This document shows positions 1 through 5,602 of a DNA stretch of 5,727 bases, one piece after another. The stretch lies in NCBI GenBank assembly GCA_013153915.1, contig JAADDL010000015.1:1-5727 (forward strand). The letters run 5' to 3'. Origin of the DNA: Campylobacterota bacterium. Lineage in GTDB: Bacteria; Campylobacterota; Campylobacteria; Campylobacterales; JALSKU01. Numbering within the stretch: the stretch's first letter is position 1; every line of letters starts with the position of its first letter. The notes under the pieces are model-generated. The model was given only the letters and a program-made list of their open reading frames with translations, searched no databases and had not been told where the DNA came from. Position numbers and translations under genes: made by a program.

Positions 1-390
1 TCACTATTTGAGGAGGAGTCAAGCAAAGAGAAGCTCTCATCCAATGAAACTTTTTTTGTCGTTAGAAAAGATAAGAGAAAAAAGATCTCATTTCCCGATC
101 CGCTATATAAGTGCGAACTTTTGACACCGGATCTTCAAGGAGAGATAGAGTTTGTTTTGGTAGAGCTTGAGCCAAACAGGATAACGGACGAGAAACTACC
201 CCACACAAGAGGCGGAGAGGAGTGCGACCTTGTTTTGGAGGGATCTATACATATAGAGCTTGGAGATAGATCTTTCGTGCTTCATAAGGGAGATAGCATC
301 AGATTTGATCCTCAGATACCTCACAAGATAGAAAACAAAAGCGACAAAAAAGCCACCTACATAAGCGCCATCACACCCCCGTCATTTTGA
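1..390 (+). CDS. C-terminal part of a cupin-domain protein, probably an XRE-family cupin transcriptional regulator (5' end outside window)
   Basis: The reading frame is open from the first base and ends with TGA at 388-390, giving 129 residues. Fragment residues 45-125 form a small beta-barrel cupin (cupin_2 type). Cupin motif 1 is seen as PHTRGGEE (H68, E74) followed by VLEG and a beta strand, and motif 2 as GDSIRFDPQIPHKIEN (97-112, H108). The usual HxH metal pair is reduced to H-T-R, so one metal ligand is missing, as happens in regulatory cupins that bind small ligands. In the XRE-cupin family an N-terminal helix-turn-helix precedes such a domain, and the cupin senses a metabolite. The HTH would lie upstream and is not visible, so the regulator call is inference from the look of the domain and the linker before it. 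A TTG at 121 is only an internal codon. No terminator is evident before the rpsU promoter. Confidence 0.75.
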   Translation, partial: SLFEEESSKEKLSSNETFFVVRKDKRKKISFPDPLYKCELLTPDLQGEIEFVLVELEPNRITDEKLPHTRGGEECDLVLEGSIHIELGDRSFVLHKGDSIRFDPQIPHKIENKSDKKATYISAITPPSF

Positions 391-399
391 AATAACGAA

Positions 400-414
400 T
401 TTTTTGGATATAAT
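400..414 (+). promoter_or_regulatory. Sigma-70 promoter of rpsU (T-tract plus TATAAT)
   Basis: A perfect TATAAT lies at 409-414, directly preceded by six T residues (400-405) and GGA. In Campylobacterota, vegetative promoters typically have T-rich tracts in place of a defined -35 box, and this matches. The predicted transcript start is near 420, leaving a leader of about 30 nt before the rpsU start codon. The start site is inferred, not seen. Confidence 0.7.
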
Positions 415-434
415 GTCAGTTCAATTTTTTACGG

Positions 435-444
435 AAGGTGGTGA
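435..444 (+). promoter_or_regulatory. Near-perfect extended Shine-Dalgarno sequence of rpsU
   Basis: AAGGTGGTGA differs at one base from the full anti-Shine-Dalgarno complement AAGGAGGTGA and ends 6 nt before the ATG at 451. It is more extended than the ribosome binding sites of most other genes in this window, such as the AAAGGA before purT. It fixes the rpsU start. Confidence 0.75.
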
Positions 445-450
445 TGTTGT

Positions 451-663
451 ATGCCAGGTATTAAAGTCGGACCAAGAGAGTCTTTTGAGGAAGCTTATAG
501 AAAATTCAAAAAGCAGATCGATCGTAACTTGATAGTTACCGAAGCGAGAGCTAGAAAATACTATGAGACTAAAACTGAGAAGCGAAAGAAACAGAAAATC
601 GCTGCAAAGAAAAAGATGCTCAAAAAACTCTATATGCTTAGACGATACGAATCGAGGCTATAA
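451..663 (+). CDS. rpsU: 30S ribosomal protein bS21
   Basis: This encodes the small-subunit protein bS21, which sits near the 3' end of 16S rRNA on the platform and helps the 30S subunit engage mRNA at initiation. The protein has 70 residues, within the normal family range. It starts MPGIKV, has the conserved central stretch RNLIVTEARAR (25-35) and a strongly basic C-terminal helix rich in K and R ending in RRYESRL, as in other Campylobacterota bS21 proteins. The ATG start is supported by the strong ribosome binding site 6 nt upstream. The gene has its own promoter. Because purT also appears to have a promoter, rpsU may be mainly monocistronic. A perfect stem-loop begins 7 nt after the stop codon. 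Confidence 0.97.
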   Translation: MPGIKVGPRESFEEAYRKFKKQIDRNLIVTEARARKYYETKTEKRKKQKIAAKKKMLKKLYMLRRYESRL

Positions 664-670
664 CCACACA

Positions 671-696
671 ATTTTGCGGTCTTTTGACCGCAAAAT
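671..696 (+). other. Perfect stem-loop in the rpsU 3' region, without a U-tract
   Basis: ATTTTGCGGTC (671-681) and GACCGCAAAAT (686-696) form an uninterrupted 11-bp inverted repeat around a TTTT loop. The T-run is inside the 5' arm and the A-run inside the 3' arm, and the next bases are ACTCTC. No U-tract therefore follows the hairpin in either transcription direction. A canonical intrinsic terminator is not supported. It could act as an RNA 3'-end stabiliser, a pause or processing site, a factor-dependent end, or a protein-binding palindrome. The inverted repeat is directly seen; its role is unknown. Confidence 0.6.
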
Positions 697-730
697 ACTC
701 TCTAAAACATTTTCAACTTTTTATTTATCA

Positions 731-768
731 TTTTTTTAACTAACTTTTAGTAACATATCTTGTATAGT
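731..768 (+). promoter_or_regulatory. Probable sigma-70 promoter of the purT cluster
   Basis: TATAGT at 763-768 fits a -10 box with one mismatch. Upstream lie T-tracts at 731-737 and 745-748, spaced in the periodic fashion typical of Campylobacterota promoters lacking a -35 element. Transcription would begin around 775, giving a leader of only about 10 nt that still contains the AAAGGA ribosome binding site (775-780). This would be the only promoter evident for the five genes from 786 to 4223. Confidence 0.5.
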
Positions 769-785
769 AATAACAAAGGATTGAT

Positions 786-1949
786 ATGATACTAACAACA
801 CCCTTAAAAAGCAACAGTATAAAGATGCTACTTCTTGGAAGCGGGGAGCTCGGAAAAGAGGTCGCTATCGAAGCCAACAGGCTTGGAGTGGAAGTCGTAG
901 CTATCGACTCATACCCTAACGCTCCGGCTCACCTTGTGGCTAACAGAAGTTATGTTATCGATATGAAAAATAAAGAGCAAGTTTTAGAAGTCATAAGAAG
1001 AGAAAAGCCCACTTACATACTTCCCGAGATCGAAGCCATCAACATAGAAGCCCTATTTGAAGCCGAAAAAGAGGGCTTTTGCGTGATACCTAACGCCGAA
1101 GCGGTCAATAAAACAATGAATAGAAAAAATATTAGAGTCTTTGCGGCAAAAGAGCTCGGTTTGCTAACAAGCGGATATAGGTTTGTAAAAAGTTATGATG
1201 AGTTAGTTATCGCTGCAAAAGCGCTCGGCTTTCCTTGTGTTATAAAACCCGTCATGAGCAGTAGCGGTCACGGGCAGAGCATAGCTTATCACTTTGAGGA
1301 TTTGATGGGATGCTGGGATATAGCCAAAGAGGCTAGAGGGGATGCCAGCGAATTGATAGTGGAAGAATTTGTTAGTTTTGATTATGAGATAACTTTACTA
1401 ACGGTTAGGAATGAAAAGGAGACTATTTTTTGCGAACCGATAGGTCATGAACAAAAAGACGGAGATTATATATTTTCTTGGCAACCTATGCAGATGAGCG
1501 AAACGGCAAAAGCAAAAGCCAAAAAGATAGCCAAAAAGATTACTGACGGTCTTGGAGGTAGAGGCATCTTTGGGGTAGAGCTTTTCGTAAAAGGCGACGA
1601 AGTGTACTTTAGTGAAGTTAGCCCTAGACCTCACGATACGGGAATGGTAACGATGATCACCCAATCTCAAAGCGAGTTCGCTCTTCATGTTAGGGCGGTG
1701 CTCGGGCTTCCTTTGGAGTACATAACATACGGTAGCGGCGTTAGTGCGGCATACAAAAGTACTACCGATAACTTCAGACCGACATTTGAAGTTCCCGAAA
1801 ACTCATTTACGAAAAACAGCTTTGTTAGGATATTTGGCAAACCTCAAACCCATAAAGGCAGAAGAATGGCGGTGGCTTTAGTTTACGGAGAGATCGACAG
1901 CTCCTTAAAGCAGGCAAAAGAGATCGTAGAAAATATAAAAGAGATATGA
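786..1949 (+). CDS. purT: Formate-dependent phosphoribosylglycinamide formyltransferase (GAR transformylase 2)
   Basis: PurT makes formyl-GAR from GAR, formate and ATP in the third step of de novo purine synthesis, without needing 10-formyl-tetrahydrofolate. The 387 residues match the full family length (E. coli 392). The N-terminal domain has LLLGSGELGKEVAIE (15-29; E21/L22 for GAR) and PEIEAI (80-85; E81). The ATP-grasp core has R113, K154, the loop SSSGHGQ (158-164), the segment DYEITLLTV, and the Mg ligands E265 and E277 in GVELF and FSEVSPRPHDTGM. The C-terminal RIFGKP and GRR motifs close the substrate site. E. coli has Lys where this loop has His162. The ATG is preceded by AAAGGA with 5-nt spacing. 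The stop overlaps the next start as ATGA. All other key residues are present, so it should be active. Confidence 0.97.
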   Translation: MILTTPLKSNSIKMLLLGSGELGKEVAIEANRLGVEVVAIDSYPNAPAHLVANRSYVIDMKNKEQVLEVIRREKPTYILPEIEAINIEALFEAEKEGFCVIPNAEAVNKTMNRKNIRVFAAKELGLLTSGYRFVKSYDELVIAAKALGFPCVIKPVMSSSGHGQSIAYHFEDLMGCWDIAKEARGDASELIVEEFVSFDYEITLLTVRNEKETIFCEPIGHEQKDGDYIFSWQPMQMSETAKAKAKKIAKKITDGLGGRGIFGVELFVKGDEVYFSEVSPRPHDTGMVTMITQSQSEFALHVRAVLGLPLEYITYGSGVSAAYKSTTDNFRPTFEVPENSFTKNSFVRIFGKPQTHKGRRMAVALVYGEIDSSLKQAKEIVENIKEI

Positions 1950-2434
1950 TGAAAAAGTTAACTGTTTCTCAGGCGGCGGAGTATTTTGGCATAACGAAAG
2001 AGGCGATATATAACAGAGTTAGAAGAGGCAAACTCAAAACCGTCGTAGAAGAGGGGTTAAAATATGTCGTAGTAGATGAAAATATCGAACCGAAAAAAAG
2101 TGTCAAAACAAGAAAAACTAACAGCGATACAAATGATAAATATGTTAGTTATCTTGAAAACGAAGTTAGCGAACTAAAAGAGAGGGTTAAACATCTTGAA
2201 AAAGAGAGGTCTAAACTCATAGAAGAGAAGATCTCGATCTTGGAAAAATCTAAAAAAGAGTTAGAACAAATATTTGCCACAAGAGACGAACAGTTAAAAC
2301 AGATACTACATCTTATGAATGAAAAATACGCTCTACCCAAAATCGAAAGTGTAGAGGTAATAGATACGAATATCAAACAAAAGAGTGACAAAAAGAGCAA
2401 GAAAAAGAAAAAAAATAAAAAGAAGAAGAGATGA
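1946..2434 (+). CDS. Small HTH DNA-binding-like protein with long coiled coil and polylysine tail; function unknown
   Basis: No function can be assigned to this 162-residue protein. Residues 4-31 read as a MerR/excisionase-like helix-turn-helix (LTVSQAAEYFGITKEAIYNR, then VRRGKLK), followed by a short beta-hairpin or wing (KTVVEEGLKYVVVDE, 31-45). A polar linker leads to a heptad-rich coiled coil at about 65-127, dense in E, K and L. The tail (144-162) is almost only lysine. I suspect membership in DUF3972, a family known from Epsilonproteobacteria, but this is from memory of its HTH-then-coiled-coil layout. The start overlaps the purT stop (ATGA), and its stop overlaps the next start in the same way, so translation is probably coupled. 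A second ATG directly follows the first and could equally be used. The coiled coil suggests a dimer, and the basic tail suggests nucleic acid or polyanion contact. Both are inference. Confidence 0.85.
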   Translation: MMKKLTVSQAAEYFGITKEAIYNRVRRGKLKTVVEEGLKYVVVDENIEPKKSVKTRKTNSDTNDKYVSYLENEVSELKERVKHLEKERSKLIEEKISILEKSKKELEQIFATRDEQLKQILHLMNEKYALPKIESVEVIDTNIKQKSDKKSKKKKKNKKKKR

Positions 2435-3375
2435 AGATAATATTTTTAGACGCAAAAACCGTAGGCAAAGATGTATCATTAAAGAGATTTAAAAAATTGG
2501 GAAATTTCAAAGCGTACAAAACGACTAAAAAACATCAAACCCCAAGCAGAGTCAAAGATGCCGACATCATCATAACTAACAAAGTCGTTATCGATAAAAG
2601 CGTTATCAAACAGGCTAAAAAGCTAAAACTCATCTGTGTTGCGGCAACGGGGATGAATAATATCGACTTAAAATATGCGACAAAAAAAGGTATAAAAGTC
2701 AAAAATGTCAAAGACTACTCCACGCCGTCCGTAGCTCAACACACATTTAGTATGCTTTTTTATCTAATAGGCAAAAGTTGCTACTATGATAGATACACAA
2801 AAAGCAAAAAGTGGAGTAAAAGCGATATATTTACAAATCTTGACAAACCCTTTTTTGAGATAAAGGATAAAAAGTGGGGCATCATCGGACTTGGCACTAT
2901 CGGCAAAGAGGTGGCAAAGATAGCAACCGCTTTTGGATGTAATGTCTCATACTACTCTACAAGCGGCAAAAACAGATCAAGCGATTTTAAAAGAGTGGAC
3001 TTGAAAAAACTACTAAAAGAGAGCGACATCATCTCCATCCATGCCCCTCTAAACGAAAAAACAAACAACCTCATCACTAAAAAAGAGTTATCTCTTTTAA
3101 AAGAGGGGGCTGTTTTACTAAATCTAGGCAGAGGCGGCATCGTAAATGAAAAAGATTTGGCTAAAACTTTGGATAAAAAAGATATATACGTAGGACTTGA
3201 CGTAACTTCAAAAGAGCCCATAGAAGCGGACTCCGCACTGCTAAATATCAAAAACAAAGATAGACTCTTTATCACTCCGCACATAGCATGGGCTAGTAAA
3301 GAATCAAGAGAGAGGTTAGTAGAAAAGATTTACCAAAACATAAAAGAGGAGTTGAAAGATGGCAAAAGAGCATAG
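2431..3375 (+). CDS. D-2-hydroxyacid dehydrogenase, NAD(P)-dependent (glycerate dehydrogenase/hydroxypyruvate reductase-like)
   Basis: This is a cytoplasmic enzyme of the family that interconverts D-2-hydroxyacids and 2-ketoacids, 314 residues long, normal for HprA-like members. The N-terminal substrate domain has VAATGMNNID (70-79). The Rossmann domain starts WGIIGLGTIGKEVA (149-162; G153, G155, G158). The catalytic triad is R234 in LGRGGIVNE, E262 in DVTSKEP and H284 in TPHIAWAS. The residue ending the second Rossmann strand, usually an Asp that binds the NAD ribose, is replaced by the stretch YYSTSGKN (174-181), which could admit NADP. The substrate cannot be read from sequence; hydroxypyruvate/glycerate is the best guess from overall similarity. 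Lysine is about 17% of residues. It starts on ATGA overlapping the previous stop, without a good ribosome binding site, which suggests coupling. From memory, a related dehydrogenase sits next to a YajQ gene near rpsU in Campylobacter jejuni. Confidence 0.93.
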   Translation: MKIIFLDAKTVGKDVSLKRFKKLGNFKAYKTTKKHQTPSRVKDADIIITNKVVIDKSVIKQAKKLKLICVAATGMNNIDLKYATKKGIKVKNVKDYSTPSVAQHTFSMLFYLIGKSCYYDRYTKSKKWSKSDIFTNLDKPFFEIKDKKWGIIGLGTIGKEVAKIATAFGCNVSYYSTSGKNRSSDFKRVDLKKLLKESDIISIHAPLNEKTNNLITKKELSLLKEGAVLLNLGRGGIVNEKDLAKTLDKKDIYVGLDVTSKEPIEADSALLNIKNKDRLFITPHIAWASKESRERLVEKIYQNIKEELKDGKRA

Positions 3376-3856
3376 TTTCGATATAAGCGCCGAGATAGAT
3401 AAGCAAGAGCTCAAAAATGCGATAGAGCAGGCAAAAAAAGAGATAAGAAATAGATACGACTTTAAAGGTTTAACGGCAGAGATAGACTACAACGAAAAAG
3501 CCAAGACGCTTACGCTTCTAGCTTCAAGCGACAATAAAGCCGACGCTATGAAGGATGTACTTTTGTCTAAATTGATAAAAAGAGGTATCTCTCCAAAAGC
3601 TATATCCGAACAAAAAAGAGAGAGTGCAAGCGGAGGAAATGTAAGAGTTCTTATAAGTATCAAAGATACGATAGATAGCGATGAAGCCAAAAAGATCGTT
3701 AAAGAGATAAAAGCCCTAAAACTAAAGGTTCAACCCTCTATCAGGGGAGATGTCGTTAGGGTTACTGGCAAATCCATAGATGATCTACAAACTTGCATAA
3801 AAGCCGTCAAAGAGAAAGATTTGGACATTCCTTTAAACTTTATCAACTTAAAATAG
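3359..3856 (+). CDS. yajQ: YajQ family (UPF0234) nucleotide-binding protein
   Basis: YajQ proteins are small cytoplasmic proteins of two ferredoxin-like folds that bind nucleotides. A Xanthomonas member binds cyclic di-GMP and acts with a transcription factor, but the role in other bacteria is unsettled. The 165 residues match the usual length of about 163. Landmarks are SFDIS near the N-terminus, NRYDFKG (31-37), KLIKRGI (71-77), KLKVQPSIRGD (121-131) and VRVTGKSIDDLQ (133-144). The E. coli protein has close counterparts of each. The start lies inside the dehydrogenase gene, overlapping it by 17 nt. A clear GAGGAG (3346-3351) stands 7 nt upstream, so it has its own ribosome binding site. Whether this copy binds c-di-GMP cannot be read from the sequence. 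Confidence 0.95.
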   Translation: MAKEHSFDISAEIDKQELKNAIEQAKKEIRNRYDFKGLTAEIDYNEKAKTLTLLASSDNKADAMKDVLLSKLIKRGISPKAISEQKRESASGGNVRVLISIKDTIDSDEAKKIVKEIKALKLKVQPSIRGDVVRVTGKSIDDLQTCIKAVKEKDLDIPLNFINLK

Positions 3857-3863
3857 GTCGATT

Positions 3864-4223
3864 TTGCAAGATATACCGCCCATAGAGCCTATACCCAAAC
3901 TAAGCGGTTTTTGCAAAATAGCGGCACTACTTTTAACATCTTTATTTTATATAGTGCCCTTTTTGTTTGGATTGTGGTTTTGGCTATCGTATGACGATAT
4001 TCTCATAAGCATAGGTATATTTCTATTTTTACAGATAGCTTCGGGAGTTTTGGCGGCAAAGATGCGTACATCATACGCACCTTTGGACCAGTTGGAGATC
4101 TCATACACGACATATGAGATAGTTAGTTGGTATGTATATTTTGAATTTTGCCCCCATCAGACAAAACACAAAAACAAAGAGACTTCTCTCAAACTCGTTA
4201 CCGATAAAAAATCCCCAAACTAA
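3864..4223 (+). CDS. Small two-helix inner membrane protein of unknown function (TTG start)
   Basis: The frame opens just after a TAA at 3849-3851, and the only sensible start is TTG at 3864, with a weak AGG 6 nt upstream. The first in-frame ATG is codon 67, after both membrane segments. The 119-residue product has a short proline-rich N-terminus, hydrophobic helices at about 18-41 and 45-66 joined by a tight SYDD turn, and a polar C-terminal half of about 50 residues ending in a Lys/Ser-rich tail. Positive charges (K12, K19, K67, R69) flank the outer ends of the hairpin, suggesting both termini are cytoplasmic. There is no signal peptidase or lipobox motif. It follows yajQ by 7 nt and is likely the last gene of the purT cluster. 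I do not recognise the family. Its stop overlaps that of the convergent gene. Confidence 0.75.
   Translation: MQDIPPIEPIPKLSGFCKIAALLLTSLFYIVPFLFGLWFWLSYDDILISIGIFLFLQIASGVLAAKMRTSYAPLDQLEISYTTYEIVSWYVYFEFCPHQTKHKNKETSLKLVTDKKSPN
4161..4190 (-). terminator. Weak candidate terminator for the - strand flavoprotein operon
   Basis: Read on the - strand, a short hairpin (AGAG, loop AAGT, CTCT, at 4189-4178) is followed by a U-rich run, TTTGTTTTTGTGTTTTG (4177-4161). It lies about 30 nt beyond the flavoprotein stop, inside the 3' end of the convergent membrane gene. The stem is only 4-5 bp, so this is a weak candidate. Confidence 0.22.
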
Positions 4224-5602
4224 CCGTTTAAATATGTAAAGATACTCCTAGCCGCCTTTTTACCCTCTCCGAGAGCTTTTATAACGGTTGCCGCACCGCT
4301 ACTAGCGTCTCCTCCGGCAAAAACACCTTCTATATTTGTCATATAGTTCTCGTCTATCTCGATAACTCCTCTATCGTCTGTCTTTATCTCGGGAGTTCTT
4401 GATAAAAATAGTCTATTCGGCACGGTACCAAGAGCCTCGATGACGGTATCAACCTGCATGATAAAGTTGCTACCCTCTATGGGTTTGGGCACCATTCTAC
4501 CCTCGCCTCCTTCAGCCACAAGCTCCATCCTAACAAGCTCAATCGCCATCACAAATCCGTTATCGTCACCGATAAATCTAACGGGGTTTACAAGCTCATG
4601 AAACATGATGCCCTCATCAAGGGCGTGCTTTAACTCTTCGGCTCTTGCGGGAGCTTTCTTTCTAGTTCTTCTATATATGATATTTACTTCACCCGCACCA
4701 AGTCTCAAAGCCGTTCTAGCCGCGTCCATAGCCACATTTCCGGCTCCTATGACGGCCACCTTTTTACCGACGTCTATAGGAGTATCCCACTCGGGAAATT
4801 TATAAGCTTTCATAAGGTTTGCCCTTATCAAAAACTCGTTTGCGGAGTAAACATCATCGAGTTTTTCTCCCTCTATCCCCATAAACCTAGGAGCTCCCGC
4901 TCCCACGCCCAAAAATATTGCGTCGAACTTTTCTTTAAGCTCTTCAAAGGTTATATTTTGTCCTACCGTATGGTTGAGTTCAAGTTTCACTCCCGATTCT
5001 ACCAATTTTTTTATCTCATCATCTACTATATCTTTAGGAAGTCTAAACTCAGGTATTCCATAAGTCAAAACTCCTCCCGCTTTATGAAGAGTCTCAAAAA
5101 CGGTCACATCATAACCAAATTTTCTACACTCCGCAGCACACGCCAACCCCGCGGGTCCCGAACCGACTATGGCTATCTTTTTATCACTATTTTCATTTTT
5201 TACCTGCTCAACTTCTACCTCGTGATTTCTACCCCAATCAGCTATAAAAGCTTCAAGTTTTCCGATAGAAACGGGCTGACCCTGTTTTTCAAGTATGCAA
5301 GCACCCTCACACTGCCTCTCTTGAGGACACACTCTACCAGAACACGCAGGAAAAAAGTTATCCTCCTTAACAAGCAAATAAGCCTCTTTGAACTTTCTTT
5401 GAGATATAAGGATATTCATATCTTTTATACTTATAGTCACCGGACATGCCGGCTCGCAAGAGGGTTTTCTACATCTTATACATCTTGTAGCCTCCTCCAC
5501 AGCTTCATCTTCATTATAACCGTAGGGAACGGATTGAAAATTGTGTATCCTTGTGAGCGGAGTCTGTTCCCTCATCGGAACTCTAGGTCTTACTTTTGCC
5601 AT
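4220..5602 (-). CDS. GltD/NfnB-family NADPH-linked iron-sulfur flavoprotein (NADPH-dependent glutamate synthase small subunit-like; NfnB/SudA)
   Basis: This is a cytoplasmic electron-transfer flavoprotein of 460 residues, the length of NfnB/SudA proteins. The N-terminal domain has two cysteine groups for [4Fe-4S] clusters: C41, C44, C49, C53, and C92, C98, C102 in GRVCPQERQCEGAC. The FAD fold begins IVGSGPAGLACAAE (145-158) and ends with GGD (430-432). The inserted NADPH fold has VIGAGNVAMDAARTALR (284-300) and YRRTR (310-314), which fits NADP(H) preference. Annotation pipelines often name such proteins NADPH-dependent glutamate synthase, but the preceding gene looks like NfnA/SudB. The pair would then exchange electrons between NADH, ferredoxin and NADPH. 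An earlier ATG at 5611 abuts the Shine-Dalgarno directly, so 5602 is preferred. Its stop overlaps that of the convergent membrane gene. Confidence 0.9.
   Translation of the reverse strand: MAKVRPRVPMREQTPLTRIHNFQSVPYGYNEDEAVEEATRCIRCRKPSCEPACPVTISIKDMNILISQRKFKEAYLLVKEDNFFPACSGRVCPQERQCEGACILEKQGQPVSIGKLEAFIADWGRNHEVEVEQVKNENSDKKIAIVGSGPAGLACAAECRKFGYDVTVFETLHKAGGVLTYGIPEFRLPKDIVDDEIKKLVESGVKLELNHTVGQNITFEELKEKFDAIFLGVGAGAPRFMGIEGEKLDDVYSANEFLIRANLMKAYKFPEWDTPIDVGKKVAVIGAGNVAMDAARTALRLGAGEVNIIYRRTRKKAPARAEELKHALDEGIMFHELVNPVRFIGDDNGFVMAIELVRMELVAEGGEGRMVPKPIEGSNFIMQVDTVIEALGTVPNRLFLSRTPEIKTDDRGVIEIDENYMTNIEGVFAGGDASSGAATVIKALGEGKKAARSIFTYLNG

Noticed and set aside
121..390. A complete short gene starting at TTG 121
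   Set aside because: The frame is open without a stop back to base 1, the preceding codons read as normal protein, and there is no ribosome binding site before 121. It is the end of a longer gene.
671..696. Calling the rpsU stem-loop an intrinsic terminator
   Set aside because: No U-tract follows it in either direction, so it is listed as a stem-loop of unknown role.
1398..1688. Antisense open frame inside purT, with similar ones at 2149-2400, 2952-3284 and 3487-3690
   Set aside because: All lie opposite clearly recognised or coupled genes, have no plausible ribosome binding site or domain, and reflect codon bias of the real genes.
2395..2434. A-rich stretch with an A8 run as a programmed frameshift site joining the HTH protein to the dehydrogenase
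   Set aside because: A -1 shift on the A8 run (2408-2415) meets TAA at 2416-2418 at once, so no fusion results. Slippage would only trim a few residues of the lysine tail.
4265..4280. CTCT-CCG-AGAG-CTTTT as a + strand terminator after the membrane protein gene
   Set aside because: A 4-bp stem with a 3-nt loop and only four T residues is too weak, and it falls inside conserved coding sequence of the opposite gene.
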